Part shown: positions 1 through 11,400 of the stretch, in pieces | Layout: each line of letters opens with the position of its first letter | Position numbering within the stretch: position 1 is the first letter of the stretch | NCBI GenBank assembly: GCA_001643675.2 | Contig: LSRY02000029.1 | Coordinates: 1,116,001-1,180,000, forward strand | Direction: 5' to 3' | Source: Monocercomonoides exilis | Taxonomy: Eukaryota; Preaxostyla; Oxymonadida; Polymastigidae | Length of the DNA stretch: 64,000 nt | Made by a program: the position numbers and the translations under genes | Notes under the pieces: generated by a model | What the model was told of the DNA's origin: nothing | Seen by the model: only the letters and a program-made list of their open reading frames with translations | The model's database searches: none

Positions 1-26
1 TTCGTCTTCTTTTCTTGTTCACTCAG

Positions 27-928
27 ATTGGGTCAATTGAAGCAGCTTCTATTTATTTGGCTGAAATGGAGCAAATTGCACCTCTTCAGGAAAAGACAAA
101 CTCTCTTCTTTTGCACAAGTTTGTGAATATTGTCGTTATATTTGACGATATTTTCGATGATTTCTTAAAATTTCAATGTTTTTTTTTCCAATAACTTTAA
201 TTTCTTTTTCTTTTTCTTTCTTTTTTGTTCATTAATCCTATAACTCTTGTTATTTGACATGTCATGTTTCTTCTTCAGAGGATTGCTCCAAATGGCTATG
301 CATCAATATGGACAAGCCGCTTCCCTCTTTCGGAAGGTTGTCAAATCCAACCCCACAAATGTCATTGCAGTGAACAATTTGGCTGTTTGCATACTTTTTT
401 TTCTTTATCCCTTCTATTCTTTGTTTATCTCTTCTGAATTATCATCATCCATTTAATGCCATTGTAATAACTCGTTTGTTATTTCTGTTGTCAATCAATT
501 GCTTCTTTCAAATAAATTAACTGTATTTTCTTCTGTCCGTATGAACTTCAATGCAACAGCTGAGCTATCTCTATCAGGCAGTCACGCCTTCTTCAAAAGA
601 GAAAAAAGAAAGGCCTGAAGAAGTTGAACACCCTGTTCTTCTTATTCAAAGGGCCATCGATGCCATTGAGCTTCTGTTCCGCTCTAATCCATATCAAACA
701 CTGCACGAGGTATGTTTTCATTATTCTCTAAATGTTAAGTCATTTTATTGTTTCAAATAATTCTTTTGTGTGAATGGTATTTTGAACGTTTAGTCAATTA
801 TTTCTGTTCTTTTCTTGCTCTACGACCTTCTTGCTGATAATCCTCTTCAAAAGAAGAATTTTATAAAGGAATGTGTTAAGCGTTATGGATCTTCGGACTT
901 AAAATCTGATCTTATGTTCCAAGATTGA
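27..928 (+). CDS. TRAPPC12: TRAPPC12 C-terminal part (TRAPP complex, TPR repeats), 5' partial
   Basis: Four coding exons remain: 27-118, 279-384, 560-709 and 794-928 (stop TGA). The 5' part lies outside the window; an acceptor ends at base 26. Donors are GTTTGT, GTTTGC and GTATGT. The joined protein keeps the order of the C-terminal TPR region of TRAPPC12: a helix pair ending in NPTNVIAVNNLA, an acidic insert (about EKKERPEEVEH), the segment RSNPYQTLHE, and a final stretch with LLYDLLADNPLQKKNF. This matches my memory of the human end (PTNAVANNNAAV, RHYLHESVLF, MQKKQALLE). The family acts in the TRAPPIII tethering complex for ER-Golgi and autophagosome membrane traffic. Only the last ~160 residues are visible, so nothing can be said about the N-terminus. 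Downstream METTL1 lies on the same strand 170 bases away. Confidence 0.82.
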
Positions 929-1098
929 AAATGTTATTTCTGTATTATTTAATTTTCATTTTTCTTCAAATCCAATTTCATTTCAAATGTAATTTTTATC
1001 TTAATAATAACCTAAATTAGTTTTTGATTATAATTCTTTTATTTGTCATTTTAGTTAATTATTTATTATTTCTCTTTCTTTCGAAATGAGTAATAAAC

Positions 1099-2223
1099 TT
1101 GAAAAGATCAAAATGGCCACTATTTAGTTTCATGGAAACATCAAAAATAATTTTTCCCAAGTTTCGGACAAGACCGCACAGTAATCCATTGAGCGATCAA
1201 GTATTTGATTACCCAATTTCGCCAGAATATGTTGATTGGGGAAAATTATTTGATAAACCAGAACAAGAAATGTGGTGCGATTTAGGATGTGGTTATGGTG
1301 GTTTGCTTGAAACTCTTGGACCAAGATTCCCTAAAATCAATATAATTGGTATGGAACTGCGGGGTCAGGTTGTGGATTATGTTGAAAATCGAATTTTGAA
1401 GTTGAGACGAGGCGAAATTCCTTTTGATAAAATGAATGTGAATCCAGTCCCAAAAGATTGCAGGGGACGTATTCAAGGTACAGAATTAATTGAAGAGCAA
1501 CTTGAAGTAGATGCTGAGGAAGAAAAAAATGACAACGAAGGGCAACAAGAAAAGGATGAAAAAGATAACAAATCTGCTGATGATAATCAAGATGTCAGCC
1601 CACTTTTTCTAAGTTGTCCAGAACTTGCAATAGCTAATCCTATGAAAGGAGTTGATGTTACCGATCTTTCTTTTGCTCGTGATTCTCCTCCTGTTGTTCC
1701 AATACCCGAAGAAGCATTGAAGGATTATAAATTTCTTAATATTGGAGTGATTCGAGCAAATTCAATGAAAAACATGTCAAATTACTTTAAGAAAGGAGGC
1801 CTTACAAGAATGTTTATATTATTTCCAGATCCTCATTGGAAACATCAGCATATACGGAGAAGAGTTGTAAGTCCATCTCTTCTTGATGAATATGGATATT
1901 GCTTAGCTAAAGGCGGAAGAGTTTACACCATCACAGATGTTCCAATTGTGTACCATTGGATGGTGTGGTGCTTTGAACGTCATCCACTGTTTAAGCGCAT
2001 CCCAGAAGAGGAATTGGTTTGATTGTTTTTAACATAAAGTGTTATATTTAAAGAATAATTATATTTTAATTTTTTTTCTCTCTCTCTCTAACTCTCTTTC
2101 TCTCAAACAACTTTTTAGGAAAAGGACGTCTGTTATACATTAATATTTTCATCAACAGCTGACGCTGGAAGAGCGGAACGAAAAGCGGACGGGAAATTCC
2201 CTGCTGTATTCGAAAGAATTTAA
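1099..2223 (+). CDS. METTL1: tRNA (guanine-N7)-methyltransferase catalytic subunit
   Basis: Two exons, 1099-2016 and 2119-2223 (stop TAA), 340 residues. The intron starts GTTTGA and ends after a CT-rich tract; without splicing the protein would end just after ...PEEEL, short of the family end. Exon 2 restores the expected C-terminus, finishing FPAVFERI (human FPAIFRRI). Other hallmarks: RPHSNPLSD near residue 25, SAM-binding CDLGCGYGGLLE near residue 59, NSMKNM and FPDPHWKHQHIRRR around residues 220-255, and YTITDV. It would act with a WDR4/TRM82 partner to make m7G46 in tRNAs. An acidic, low-complexity insert of about 85 residues (from about 120 to 205) separates the SAM-binding half from the FPDPH half and is unusual for the family. 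An internal Met at 1132 is an alternative start; the conserved part begins after it. Confidence 0.9.
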
Positions 2224-2963
2224 TTCATTTCAATTTAAATATTTCACATCAAGAATTTATTTTCAAGTTGATCATTTTTTTTGTATAATTATTATATCCG
2301 GATTAATAAAAAATATGCAAATTTTTACGATATTTTATTAGAAAGAATAATGTTGATGGAGATGAAAAGTGAAATGATGATAGATAAGGGATGAATGATC
2401 ATTTTTAATGAGGTGAAAAAGGTACTGTTAGAAAATTAATGTTCAAAAAAGTGATTGCCTCAAACGGCATTCATGAGAAAAAGTATATATTGGTGACTTT
2501 TTATTTCCTTTATTACACTTCTTCATGATTATTGAAGTTGTCAATTCTCACATGTTGTTTTGTAAAAAGGATTGGTTGATTTTTCTTTCATTCCAGCTGA
2601 GCATATAATATGCTTTCCTCTGATAATCAGCAAACAATATCTGCTGAATCTGTGAAGAAAAAGTTGAAATTCGATCTAACTAATATACCACTAAGATCGA
2701 ATAAAGAATAAAAAAACGCAAAAACTTTGTAAAATGGTTAAATAAAAATGAAATCGTAATGGGAAATGCGTAACTTCGACATTGAAAGTCAAGTTACAAG
2801 CAAATCACAAATATTGCCTTTGAATGGTTTGCCATTTATTAAACAAAAATAAAAAAACTGTTAAAGAAAGTCTAAAACAGCTTAAAATAACAGCAATTTA
2901 AAAAAAAAAAACAAAGCAGATATTAACAAGTTTGTTTGAATCCTCATATGACAAGATTCCTAA
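2224..2963. other. Intergenic, between convergent genes
   Basis: AT-rich space between the 3' ends of METTL1 (+) and the PCF11-like gene (-). No coding frame, RNA gene or repeat could be supported. It presumably holds both 3' UTRs. A short ATTATATCCGGA near 2293-2304 resembles part of the inverted repeat of the 13.2-kb element but stands alone. Confidence 0.6.
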
Positions 2964-4943
2964 CTAAGATTTGAGTGCTGCCAATGTCTCCTTCTTCAGA
3001 ATGAGCCAGCAGCGCGGGTGGTACAGCTTGCCCTGCAAGATCTTCTCTGACTTCTTCTTGCCAATCCGCATTTTGTCGCTTTTTCTCGTAATCTTCGCAT
3101 CCAACATCAGAGTTCCTTCATCGCTCTCGTCTTCGTCGTACTCGTCTTCTCCGTCCAGCAGGTATTCTTCCTCCTCTTCTCCATTGTCATCGTTGTCAAT
3201 CGACAATCGGGGCTTCCTTTTCGCATTGTCGCCTTCTTTCTCCTCCACTCCAAAAAACAGCACATCCTTTCTTTTCTCGTTCAAAAGCCGAAACTCCGCT
3301 ATAGACGTCACTCTTCTGTCAGCTGCCGCAACACAGTCAGCAAACACCCACGTTGCGTCTTCTTCGACCAGCTGCTGCTCAAACTGGTCGCCGCACACAG
3401 GACACGTCGTCTGCTGCGCATCGACTGGACACACAAACGGTCCCAGACGCGACAGCAGCGCATCTATTTCTGTGCCCCCTGCCAAAGAATCTGCACTCAG
3501 CCCTTTGTCTAAGCCTGCTCCATCAGCACCCATGTTCTCAATATCGTCAGACAAATCCACATCTTCTCCATCCAGCGGTGGGTAATAGTCTTCTTCTTCG
3601 GCATCCACCAAATTCTTCCGTGTTTTCTCTTTGCTTTCTTGGCCTTTTTCTTTGTCCCTGCCCATTCGGATCTTCAGCGAGGCTGCTATCTTTCTCCTCC
3701 TTTTCTTGACCCACTCTTCCTCTGGCTTCATCCACCCGCGGCAGAACTGGCCTGATTCCTGCCTCTCCTTCAGCAGCACATTCGCATCGAAGTGCCAGTC
3801 CATGTGGCATCGCAGCATCTCTTTCTTCTCAAAGCGCTTGCCACATGTTGAGCACTGGTGCTCTTTCCGTGCGTCATACAGCCAGCTGTACGAGCTGCGG
3901 GAGATGGGCTGTTTGAACACCTCAATGTCTGCGTAATTCGTGGGGAAGCAGATGCGAGGCGGTCCCGCTGGAACCATCTGCACAGATGAAGATCGAGATG
4001 ACGAACGTGAGTGAATTTGAAATGCCTGGTTTGAAGGTTGTGACGATGACATCATTGAGGAAGGAGACGAAATTGCAGGCGGCGACGGAGCTGGTGAAGG
4101 TTTTGAAGAAATAAATTGAGAAAGAAATGAGTTGAGCTGCTCCGACGCTGATGAGCTAGGAGATGGAGAACGAGATGCTCGATCTCTGTAACTTCGCTCA
4201 AATTTTTCTGGATATGGTGGTGGATATGATCTTTGTTTAGTGGATTGAAATGAAGTTCCTTGGTGAAATGACGACATGTTTGAAGGGTGTTGGTAATAAG
4301 GAGGAGATGGTTCTCTTTGAGCGGAATTTCCTTCTGAAAGAACAGAATATAAAATATTCAGCTCATCGGGAGTAAGAGATTGCAAAATTGTGCTATCAAT
4401 TTGCATGAGTGGATCTACACCTCCAGTAACAGGTTGTTGTGTACGAAAATTGGATGGATTGTGTGCTGGAGCTTGCCGAAACGCATCTACCAAATCATTT
4501 CTTGGAGTTGGTTGTATTTGTGGTTCAGGTTGTTGTGGTTTGAAAAGATGCTGAAGTTGTGCAAGGATTGACTGAGAAAATACGCCAGTCCACGTATTAT
4601 ATAACTTTTGTAAAGAATGTCTAATTTTCATATCTGAAGACATAAAAGCGTTTGTGAAACATTCAATAATATTCGTTTCAAAAAGTTCGATCCAAGGACT
4701 TCTTAAATTTTTCACGATGCTATCGAGCAAATACAATGCTGTAAGTTTATATTCTGGTTGGGCCCGTAAAATGCGTAATTGTATACATCGAGCAATTTGA
4801 GGTGCTAATTGAGAATTCTCTTGTGCAACCATTGTTAAAGCGTTAATAGCAGGCTTTGTTGGTTCTGTTAGTTCTTCCAAATTTGCACGATATTCAACAA
4901 CTATAGGGTCGGAGGATTCCCTTCCATTCATCTTCAACTTCAA
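2964..4943 (-). CDS. PCF11: PCF11-like mRNA 3'-end cleavage and termination factor
   Basis: Single exon, 659 residues. Residues ~15-135 form a CTD-interaction domain (CID): helical sequence with LLDSIVKN and KLYNTWTGVF, as in Pcf11/Rtt103. The middle is Pro/Ser/Gln-rich. Near 363-400 lies the Pcf11-type finger CSTCGKRFEKKEMLRCHMDW followed by HF and a W-rich segment. A second zinc finger starts at CPVCGDQFEQQL (~514) and is completed near the C-terminus by YHPRCW (~644), with a long acidic insert between. Known role: binds the Ser2-phosphorylated Pol II CTD within CF IA and promotes cleavage and termination; acts in the nucleus. The start is the second Met-containing segment after a short MKLK; an in-frame Met at residue 5 is equally possible. 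It is divergent from RPB3, 86 bases away. Confidence 0.85.
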   Translation of the reverse strand: MKLKMNGRESSDPIVVEYRANLEELTEPTKPAINALTMVAQENSQLAPQIARCIQLRILRAQPEYKLTALYLLDSIVKNLRSPWIELFETNIIECFTNAFMSSDMKIRHSLQKLYNTWTGVFSQSILAQLQHLFKPQQPEPQIQPTPRNDLVDAFRQAPAHNPSNFRTQQPVTGGVDPLMQIDSTILQSLTPDELNILYSVLSEGNSAQREPSPPYYQHPSNMSSFHQGTSFQSTKQRSYPPPYPEKFERSYRDRASRSPSPSSSASEQLNSFLSQFISSKPSPAPSPPAISSPSSMMSSSQPSNQAFQIHSRSSSRSSSVQMVPAGPPRICFPTNYADIEVFKQPISRSSYSWLYDARKEHQCSTCGKRFEKKEMLRCHMDWHFDANVLLKERQESGQFCRGWMKPEEEWVKKRRRKIAASLKIRMGRDKEKGQESKEKTRKNLVDAEEEDYYPPLDGEDVDLSDDIENMGADGAGLDKGLSADSLAGGTEIDALLSRLGPFVCPVDAQQTTCPVCGDQFEQQLVEEDATWVFADCVAAADRRVTSIAEFRLLNEKRKDVLFFGVEEKEGDNAKRKPRLSIDNDDNGEEEEEYLLDGEDEYDEDESDEGTLMLDAKITRKSDKMRIGKKKSEKILQGKLYHPRCWLILKKETLAALKS

Positions 4944-5029
4944 TTAAATTCCCATGATCAATACCACTATTCACTTTTTGATTGCTGTTTTCTTTTAATT
5001 GCCGTCAAAAATTGAACATATAAATTTTC
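4944..5029. promoter_or_regulatory. Shared divergent promoter of PCF11-like gene and RPB3
   Basis: Only 86 bases separate the two start codons. The stretch is AT-rich and must contain both 5' UTRs and both core promoters. I see no clear TATA box or repeated motif. The two products meet on the same machine: a Pol II core subunit and a CTD-binding termination factor. Confidence 0.5.
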
Positions 5030-6293
5030 ATGTCACTTAAAATATCAATTATTGAACAGACAAAAAAAAGGCTCGTATTTTTGCTTTCAGGAGTCGACGT
5101 TAGCGTTGCAAATTCGTTAAGACGAATTATCCTTGCTGAAGTTCAAACGATGGCTATTGATTTGGTAGAATTCTATTCAAACACTTCAACATTACCAGAT
5201 GAATTTATAGCTTTGAGATTGGGGCTTATTCCTCTGACGAGCCCTGTGGATGATTCTGCATTTTTGACAAAAGAAGTTTATTCATTATTTTTTCTCGCAG
5301 ATTAAAGTGCAATATAATACATATAACCTAGGATTGTACATGTTCTGGAAATTGCCCAAGATGCACTGTAGAATTCACTCTTGATGTTAAAGCGACTGGT
5401 TTGAGGAATATTTTAATTTTCTTTTTATTTCATGACCTATTTTTCAAAGATTTGCCTGTGTCTGTATATTCAACTGATCTACAATCGGACGATGATAGAG
5501 TTACTGTAGCACAAGATGATCAATTTCCGAAAGGTATATTGCTTTGTAAATTAGCTGAACATCAAGAACTTGTTGTTCGAGCCTATGCTAAAAAGGTATG
5601 GTTAAAAATTAGAAAACTATGGAATTTAAATTTTATTTAAATTCTCTGTTTTAGGGATGTGGAAAAGTACATGCAAAATGGAATCCGACAAGTTGTTGTG
5701 TGTTTTCATATGAACCAGAGATAAAGTTGAATCCAGCAATGCTTGATGAATTGAGCGAATCAGAAAAACATGAATTGTTTGCGTTGAAATGTTTTCTAAC
5801 TTTCTTTTTGAAATTAAAAATTTTTCATTTTTCTTCTTTTTTAAAAAAAGCATCGCATCATGCCCTGCTGAAGTATATGACGAATCTGCTGGACTTGGTG
5901 CAGTTGTTATTTCAGATCATTGGAATTGCATGTATTGCAAGGAATGCGAAATTAAAGCAAAAGAGATGGGAAAAGAGGGAATGGTTTTAATAACTCACAG
6001 GACACCGAATGTCTTTCGTTTTACTGTTGAAGTATGAACTCGCTTTTATCAAAAAGCTTTTGCTGAATTTACTTTAATTTTCTTAATATTTCTTCATTCT
6101 ATTGAATTGTTCAAAATTAATAATTCGATTGATTTTTTCAATTTAATAGGGAACTGGAGCAATGGCTCCGGTGGATATTGTTCGAAAGGGCATTCAGGTT
6201 ATGAATGATAAATTAACTTATCTTTCCAGATGTGTTAATGAACTGGGGCAGATAGCACCAATTAGAGATGGAGATGAATTAGAATTTTTATGA
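5030..6293 (+). CDS. POLR2C: RNA polymerase II subunit RPB3
   Basis: Six exons: 5030-5275, 5332-5398, 5450-5595, 5655-5782, 5851-6031, 6150-6293 (stop TGA); 303 residues. Seen in order: VANSLRRIILAEVQ and DEFIALRLGLIPL (alpha-like dimerisation part), the zinc loop DCTCSGNCPRC (Cys 84, 86, 90, 93), VEFTLDV, LRAYAKK-type RAYAKKGCGKVHAKWNP, and a C-terminal helix after VEGTGAMAPVDIV. Family knowledge: RPB3 pairs with RPB11 to nucleate Pol II assembly. The intron at 5399-5449 is 51 nt, a multiple of three without a stop, so skipping or retaining it would both keep frame; homology favours removal. Intron 5276-5331 ends CTAG; an earlier CAG acceptor would shift the frame. The exon 4/5 junction (donor GTTGAA) is chosen from frame and is the least certain. 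Confidence 0.88.
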
Positions 6294-6508
6294 AGCACTT
6301 TGCATTGGAATGCTAAAAAATCTATGGCAAAATATGTAAAGTGTTTTCGATTAATTTTTTATTTAGCATTTCACATTTTTATTTTTTTAATAGTATTTTA
6401 AAATATAAAGTGTAAAGATTGCTTTATAATTTGTGACAACAGTTTTTGTTTCCCCATAATATTTTATTTCAGATATTCTTTTTTTTCAAATTTCGCTAAA
6501 TTGTTGTT

Positions 6509-8183
6509 ATGCAGAAGCCTGATCCGTTGATTGTTGGAGCAGGATCCTGTTTATTAAAAGGGAATACGCAAGCTTTGAATCTTCTTTCATTTCTTCAGAA
6601 TGATCAGGAAAATGCAACAGTTTTAATTGTCAACGCTGGAGATTGTAGACATGTTTTGAAGACTATTCAAGGGTTAAAAATCAATAAAAAAATTAAATCG
6701 TTAAATATTTACGTTGTTGAAAGAAATCTCGAATCGCTTGTACGTCAGTTATGCCAGATTTTACTCGTTAATCATTTTGAATTACCAGTTGCGGAAAGAG
6801 CAGAAACTTTTCTTGACATCCAAGGTAATCTCCTCGTTAGCGAATATACATTCAATCAAGTTATTTCACTTGGAAAACAATTACGCAGCTTTTTGGAAGA
6901 GAAAACGAATCCGTTTCTTTGGAATATTGAAAGAAAAAGACTAAAATTTAAAGAAATTGATCAAATGATAGAAATTACTCGCGACTTTGAAAAAGATGAA
7001 GGTGTAAATGCTTCGGAAATGTTGGATACACGATTGAGGGAGTATTACAGAGAAAGATATGATCATCGAAGAAATCTTGTGGATTGGGACATTCACATGA
7101 AGTTACATGACTTAGGTGCAACAATAATTCATGATACAGAATTTCAGAGATGGAGAAACGAAGGTATTGCGTTTCCCATGAGAGAAGGAGGACACATAAA
7201 ACCTAATCTAACAATAATTACCACTTTGAAAGGAAGCGTCGTATGCATTTTTTTGACACAATATTTTTCATAAATAATTTCGTGAACAAATTTGTGTATT
7301 TCTTTGTGACTCTTTCTTGTTATTGTTATTATAGCGGGGAACAGCAGTGAATTCTCGAGGCTATTGGGGAGATATCGTAAATGGTCCATTTTTTGGGTAT
7401 GGGTTGGAATGTGAAGATCAAAAGTTGCTTTCAGTTAGAGATGGAAAGCACATTCATTCTTCTGGCCAAGTTTCGATGCAGCACATGAGAGAAATACTTG
7501 GTGACTTGGACAATTTGTTTGTGAATTATACACCCACAAAGGATGAAGAAGATGCTGGCAAAGATGGCTCAAAAAAAGAAGAAGAGAAGAAAGAGGATAA
7601 GAAAGAAAAGAAAGAAACGAAAGAAAAAGGTGAAGATGAAGACAACACAAGCAAAGAAAAAGAAGAAGAGAGAAAGGAAGAACAAGCAAAGCAGACGTCA
7701 TCAGCCAGCACTGAGCCAAAGTCAAACATAATGACTTTTGAGAGAAAGCCCGAAGCTTGTCAAGTGACAATTGTTCCAGTGAACAGCTTGTTCCCTCAGC
7801 CATTTGCAGAAAAGAAGTACTTCCAACGTCTCTTTGATGTGATTTGCATCGATTTCACTGGCGCAAAAGAGCTGGACTGCATTTCACAGCTTTGCAAGCG
7901 TGATGGCAATTGCGTTTCTGCTTCCTCATCTTCTTCTGCTTCTGCTTCCTCTTCTTCGACACCTTCTTCATCATTGTCATCGACTATCATAATAGAAACA
8001 CCGAAGTTTATGTTGGACTTGGCAAATGAAACAAAAGTTGCATTTGTGGAGAAGATCGTTTCTGATGGCAAAGCACAAGGATGGAAAGAGGAAAAAATGC
8101 CGAATATGATGAAAGATGAAAAAGGAAAGGAAAAACAAGTTGATCCATTGAAAATACCTTCAAAAATTGTGTTCCATGTTTAA
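6509..8183 (+). CDS. DNAAF3: Dynein axonemal assembly factor 3
   Basis: Two exons, 6509-7240 and 7335-8183, 526 residues; donor GTATGC. The core is clearly DNAAF3/PF22: NIYVVERNLESL, RLREYYRERYDHRR, DWDIHMKLHDLGA, TEFQRWRNEGIAF and, just after the splice, NSRGYWGDIVNGPFFGYG. The human protein has near-identical versions (SDWDLRMKLHDRGA, RGYWGDIATGPF). Role: cytoplasmic pre-assembly of outer and inner dynein arms, so the organism builds motile flagella. The second half is padded with a Lys/Glu-rich segment (about residues 355-400) and a serine run, which are absent from animal proteins; the family pattern resumes with VPVNSLFPQPF and ends near ETPKFMLDLANETK. It converges with valyl-tRNA synthetase across 280 bases. 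Confidence 0.92.
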
Positions 8184-8463
8184 ACGAAAGTTTCACAAGT
8201 AATTTCAACTCTATTTTTTGATTGTGTTTTTTATTCAAATTTTAAAAATTAATTAAAAATAAGATCTTTTTAAATGAAAAATAGGATCGTTTTTTTCAAA
8301 TTTTGTGTATGTGTTTATTTTTCAACGAAGTGATTGCAAATACTAATGTTGAACTTCAGAATACATTTGAATCGTATATCAGGACTTTAAATAAAGATCT
8401 GTAAAAAATCAATAACTATCTAAAAGAAAGAGAGAGAATAAGAATAAAAATAATTCATTGAGT

Positions 8464-11400
8464 TTATTGATCCTTTGGCTTCTCTTCTGCTTCTTTTCCT
8501 GCTTCTGCTGTTTCTTTTTCAGCTTTTTCAGCTTTTTCAGCTTCTTTCTTTGCTTTCTTCTCTTTTGCCAGCTTTTCTTTAGCTGCCTTCTTTTCTTGCT
8601 TCAATCTTTCTTTCTCCTCTTTCTCTTTCTTCTCTCTTTCCTCTCTTTCCTTCTTCTCAATTGCCTTCTGCTTCTTCTTCTCTTCAATCTTCCTTCTCTT
8701 CTCTTCCCTCATCTTCTTCTTTTCTTCTGTCTCCTCCTCTTTTGCTTCTCCTTCCTCATCGCTGTCTGCTTCTCCTTCTTCTCCTTCCAATGACTGAGCC
8801 TCAGCAAGTTTCGCAAACTGCCCTGCAAGTGACTCCATTGAAGCAATTTCTGCCTTCTTCGTGATGATCTTCTTCTCCATGTCAGCCACTTTGTCTGCTG
8901 GAATCTTGCCTTTATTTCCCAGCTGCTTTTCCAGTTTGTCAATATCCTTCTTCGTCTTCTCTGCCTGTGCCAGCTGCTTCTTTGCCTCAGCTGCATAGTC
9001 CACACTCGCTGAGCCGCGACGCAATCTCATGAAGATTGTGGCACCTGGAATGAACGACACAACACACTCGTCTCCGCACCCTGGACGCTCGTTGGCTGCT
9101 GGAAGCAGAGCAACTGATTTGGCACCTGCAAGCTTGGTGAGGAACCGGCTGGCAACACATTGGAGGAGCTGTGGGCAGCACTGGATGAGTACATTGGGGG
9201 GAATGAGGTTGGAGTGGGAAGAAGGCTGTGAGGACGATGCAGAAGCAGAGGAAGAAGGAGACTGGGCAGGTGAAGGTGACGGAGATGGAGAGGCAAGCGA
9301 AGCACAACCTCTGTCTCCGGCAGCGTCACTTGAAATTATTCCCTTTTCTATCTGCTCAAACATTGCAGCATGTTCAGCTGAGATGGAAGATGCATCAGTA
9401 AATCCGATAAATGCCTCACATTTGTACGATGGCTTAACTTTGAAAGTATCGCGCAGTGAGCGAATGGCGTTTGTGGCTTGGAAGACAGTTGCCGTGCAAC
9501 TGTTGAGCACAGCAGCATTGTACTTAAGTGTGGATTCTGGGGCAGAGTGGCAGAAGCACTCGTATTGAGTATCCAGAGGGAAGGACGAGACGGAAATTGA
9601 GCTCTTGTCGCCTTCTCTGCGTGGAATGTGCTGCCACAATTCTTCTGTCACAAACGGGATGAATGGATGGAGCAAACGCAGCGATACATCCAACACTTCG
9701 TACAACACTTGTCTCACTTGGTCAGCCTCGCTAAGGGCACCTTCTTTCTTCTCCTTCTCTTCCTTCGCTTCTGATGGCTCGGATGAAGAGGAGGCAGAGG
9801 TGGATGACTCAGACTGGAGAATTGGCTTCACACTCTCCAAATATCTGTCGCAGAAGTCGTCGAGGATGAGTGAGCGGACGGTGTTGACAATGTCTCCAAG
9901 CTTCAGCTGGTTGAAGTAGTTGATCACTTTGTGCACTGTGTGATACACTCTGCTCAGCATCCAGCGGTCTGTTGGTGAGGAAATAAGAGCATTCAATTCA
10001 TGTGGCTGCTGCACGGGCGATGGGGTGGTTGAGGATGAGGCGCCTGATGCTTTCCCCACAAAGCAGTCTGCGCTCCACTCGATCTCCTTCTGCACTGGTT
10101 TGAAGCCTTGTGGAAGGTACATCAGCACAAACTTCGTCATGTTCCAGATCTTATTACAGAAAGCGTGTTGTGCCTTGACCACATCGAGGTTCAGGTTGAT
10201 GCTCGAGTCCTGGCGGAGATATGTTGCCAATCCGAGTCTGAGAGAATCAACGCCATGTCTTTCAATTCCTCGTGGGTACTCTCTTTCGATTGCCTCCTTC
10301 GAAACTTTCTTCTCTGCATCGCTGACAGACGCCTTGTCTGCACGTTCCAGCAGTTCAGCTTTTGTGCGCCCATAGATGACATCACGTGGGTCGATGATGT
10401 TCCCCAGTGATTTTGACATCTTTCTTCCGTTCTTGTCTCTGATCATCGTGTGCAAGTAGACTTCTGTGAATGGCACTTTTCCTGTGAGGTTGATCGACAT
10501 CATCACCATTCTGGCTACCCAGAAGAATATGATATCTTCACCTGTTTCAAGAAGAGATGTTGGGAACAGCTGCTGGAAGTCAGAGTTTGTTTCATCGGGC
10601 CATCCAAGAATGGAGAACGGGAACAGACCAGATGAATACCACGTATCCAGCACATCTTCGTCCTGAACAAGACACACTTTCTCTTCTGGAACATTGAAGA
10701 ACTTCGCTGCTGCTTTCAATGCATCTTCTTCAGTGTGTCCCACAAACCACTTCGATGAATCGTCTTCGGCAGGGATTGAACCGTCAGATGTCTTCAAAAA
10801 GGCACGATATGCAGGAATACGATGCCCCCACCACAGCTGTCTTGAGATGCACCAGTCGCGCATCCCGTTGAACCAATTGTCCCAAATCGTCTTGTGCGAC
10901 GGTGGTGTCACTGCAATCATTCCTTCATATGGGTCTGATGGATGCTCTGGAGGTGGCGTTGTGAAGCTGCGCATGGCACTCTTGCAATGCTTTGCAAGCC
11001 CGTTTTCAGAGCAATCGACATACCATTGGTACTTCAGCATTGGCTCAATCACATCGCCTGTTCTGCTGCACACTGTGATTCCCATCGCATGGCCGAAATC
11101 CCATCCAAACGAGGTCTCATCCAGCTCTGCCTGTTTCTCTGGAGAAAGTTGGATTGCTGGCTTTTCCTCAGAGCTTCCTTTCTTCTCTCCTTTCGCTTGG
11201 AACTTCTTCTTCTTCTTTACAGCACTGTAGTCTCCGCCTTTCTCTTTCGCCTTCTCTTTTTCTTTTGCTTCTGCAGCTGCTTCGGCAAGTTCAGCTTCAG
11301 CTGCTGGGCCAATCATGCCATTCTGAAGCATCCTCTTTCTGAGCAGCGCAAAAGCTGAGGTTGGGTTCCCTTCTTCATCAACAGCGCTTGCGTTTGGAAT

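Noticed and set aside
2285-2306. Isolated ATTATATCCGGA similar to the 13.2-kb element's end
   Set aside because: Only about 12 bases match and no second end is nearby.
5276-5300. A 25-nt intron in RPB3 ending at CGCAG
   Set aside because: It shifts the frame away from the zinc loop; the acceptor CTAG at 5331 keeps it.
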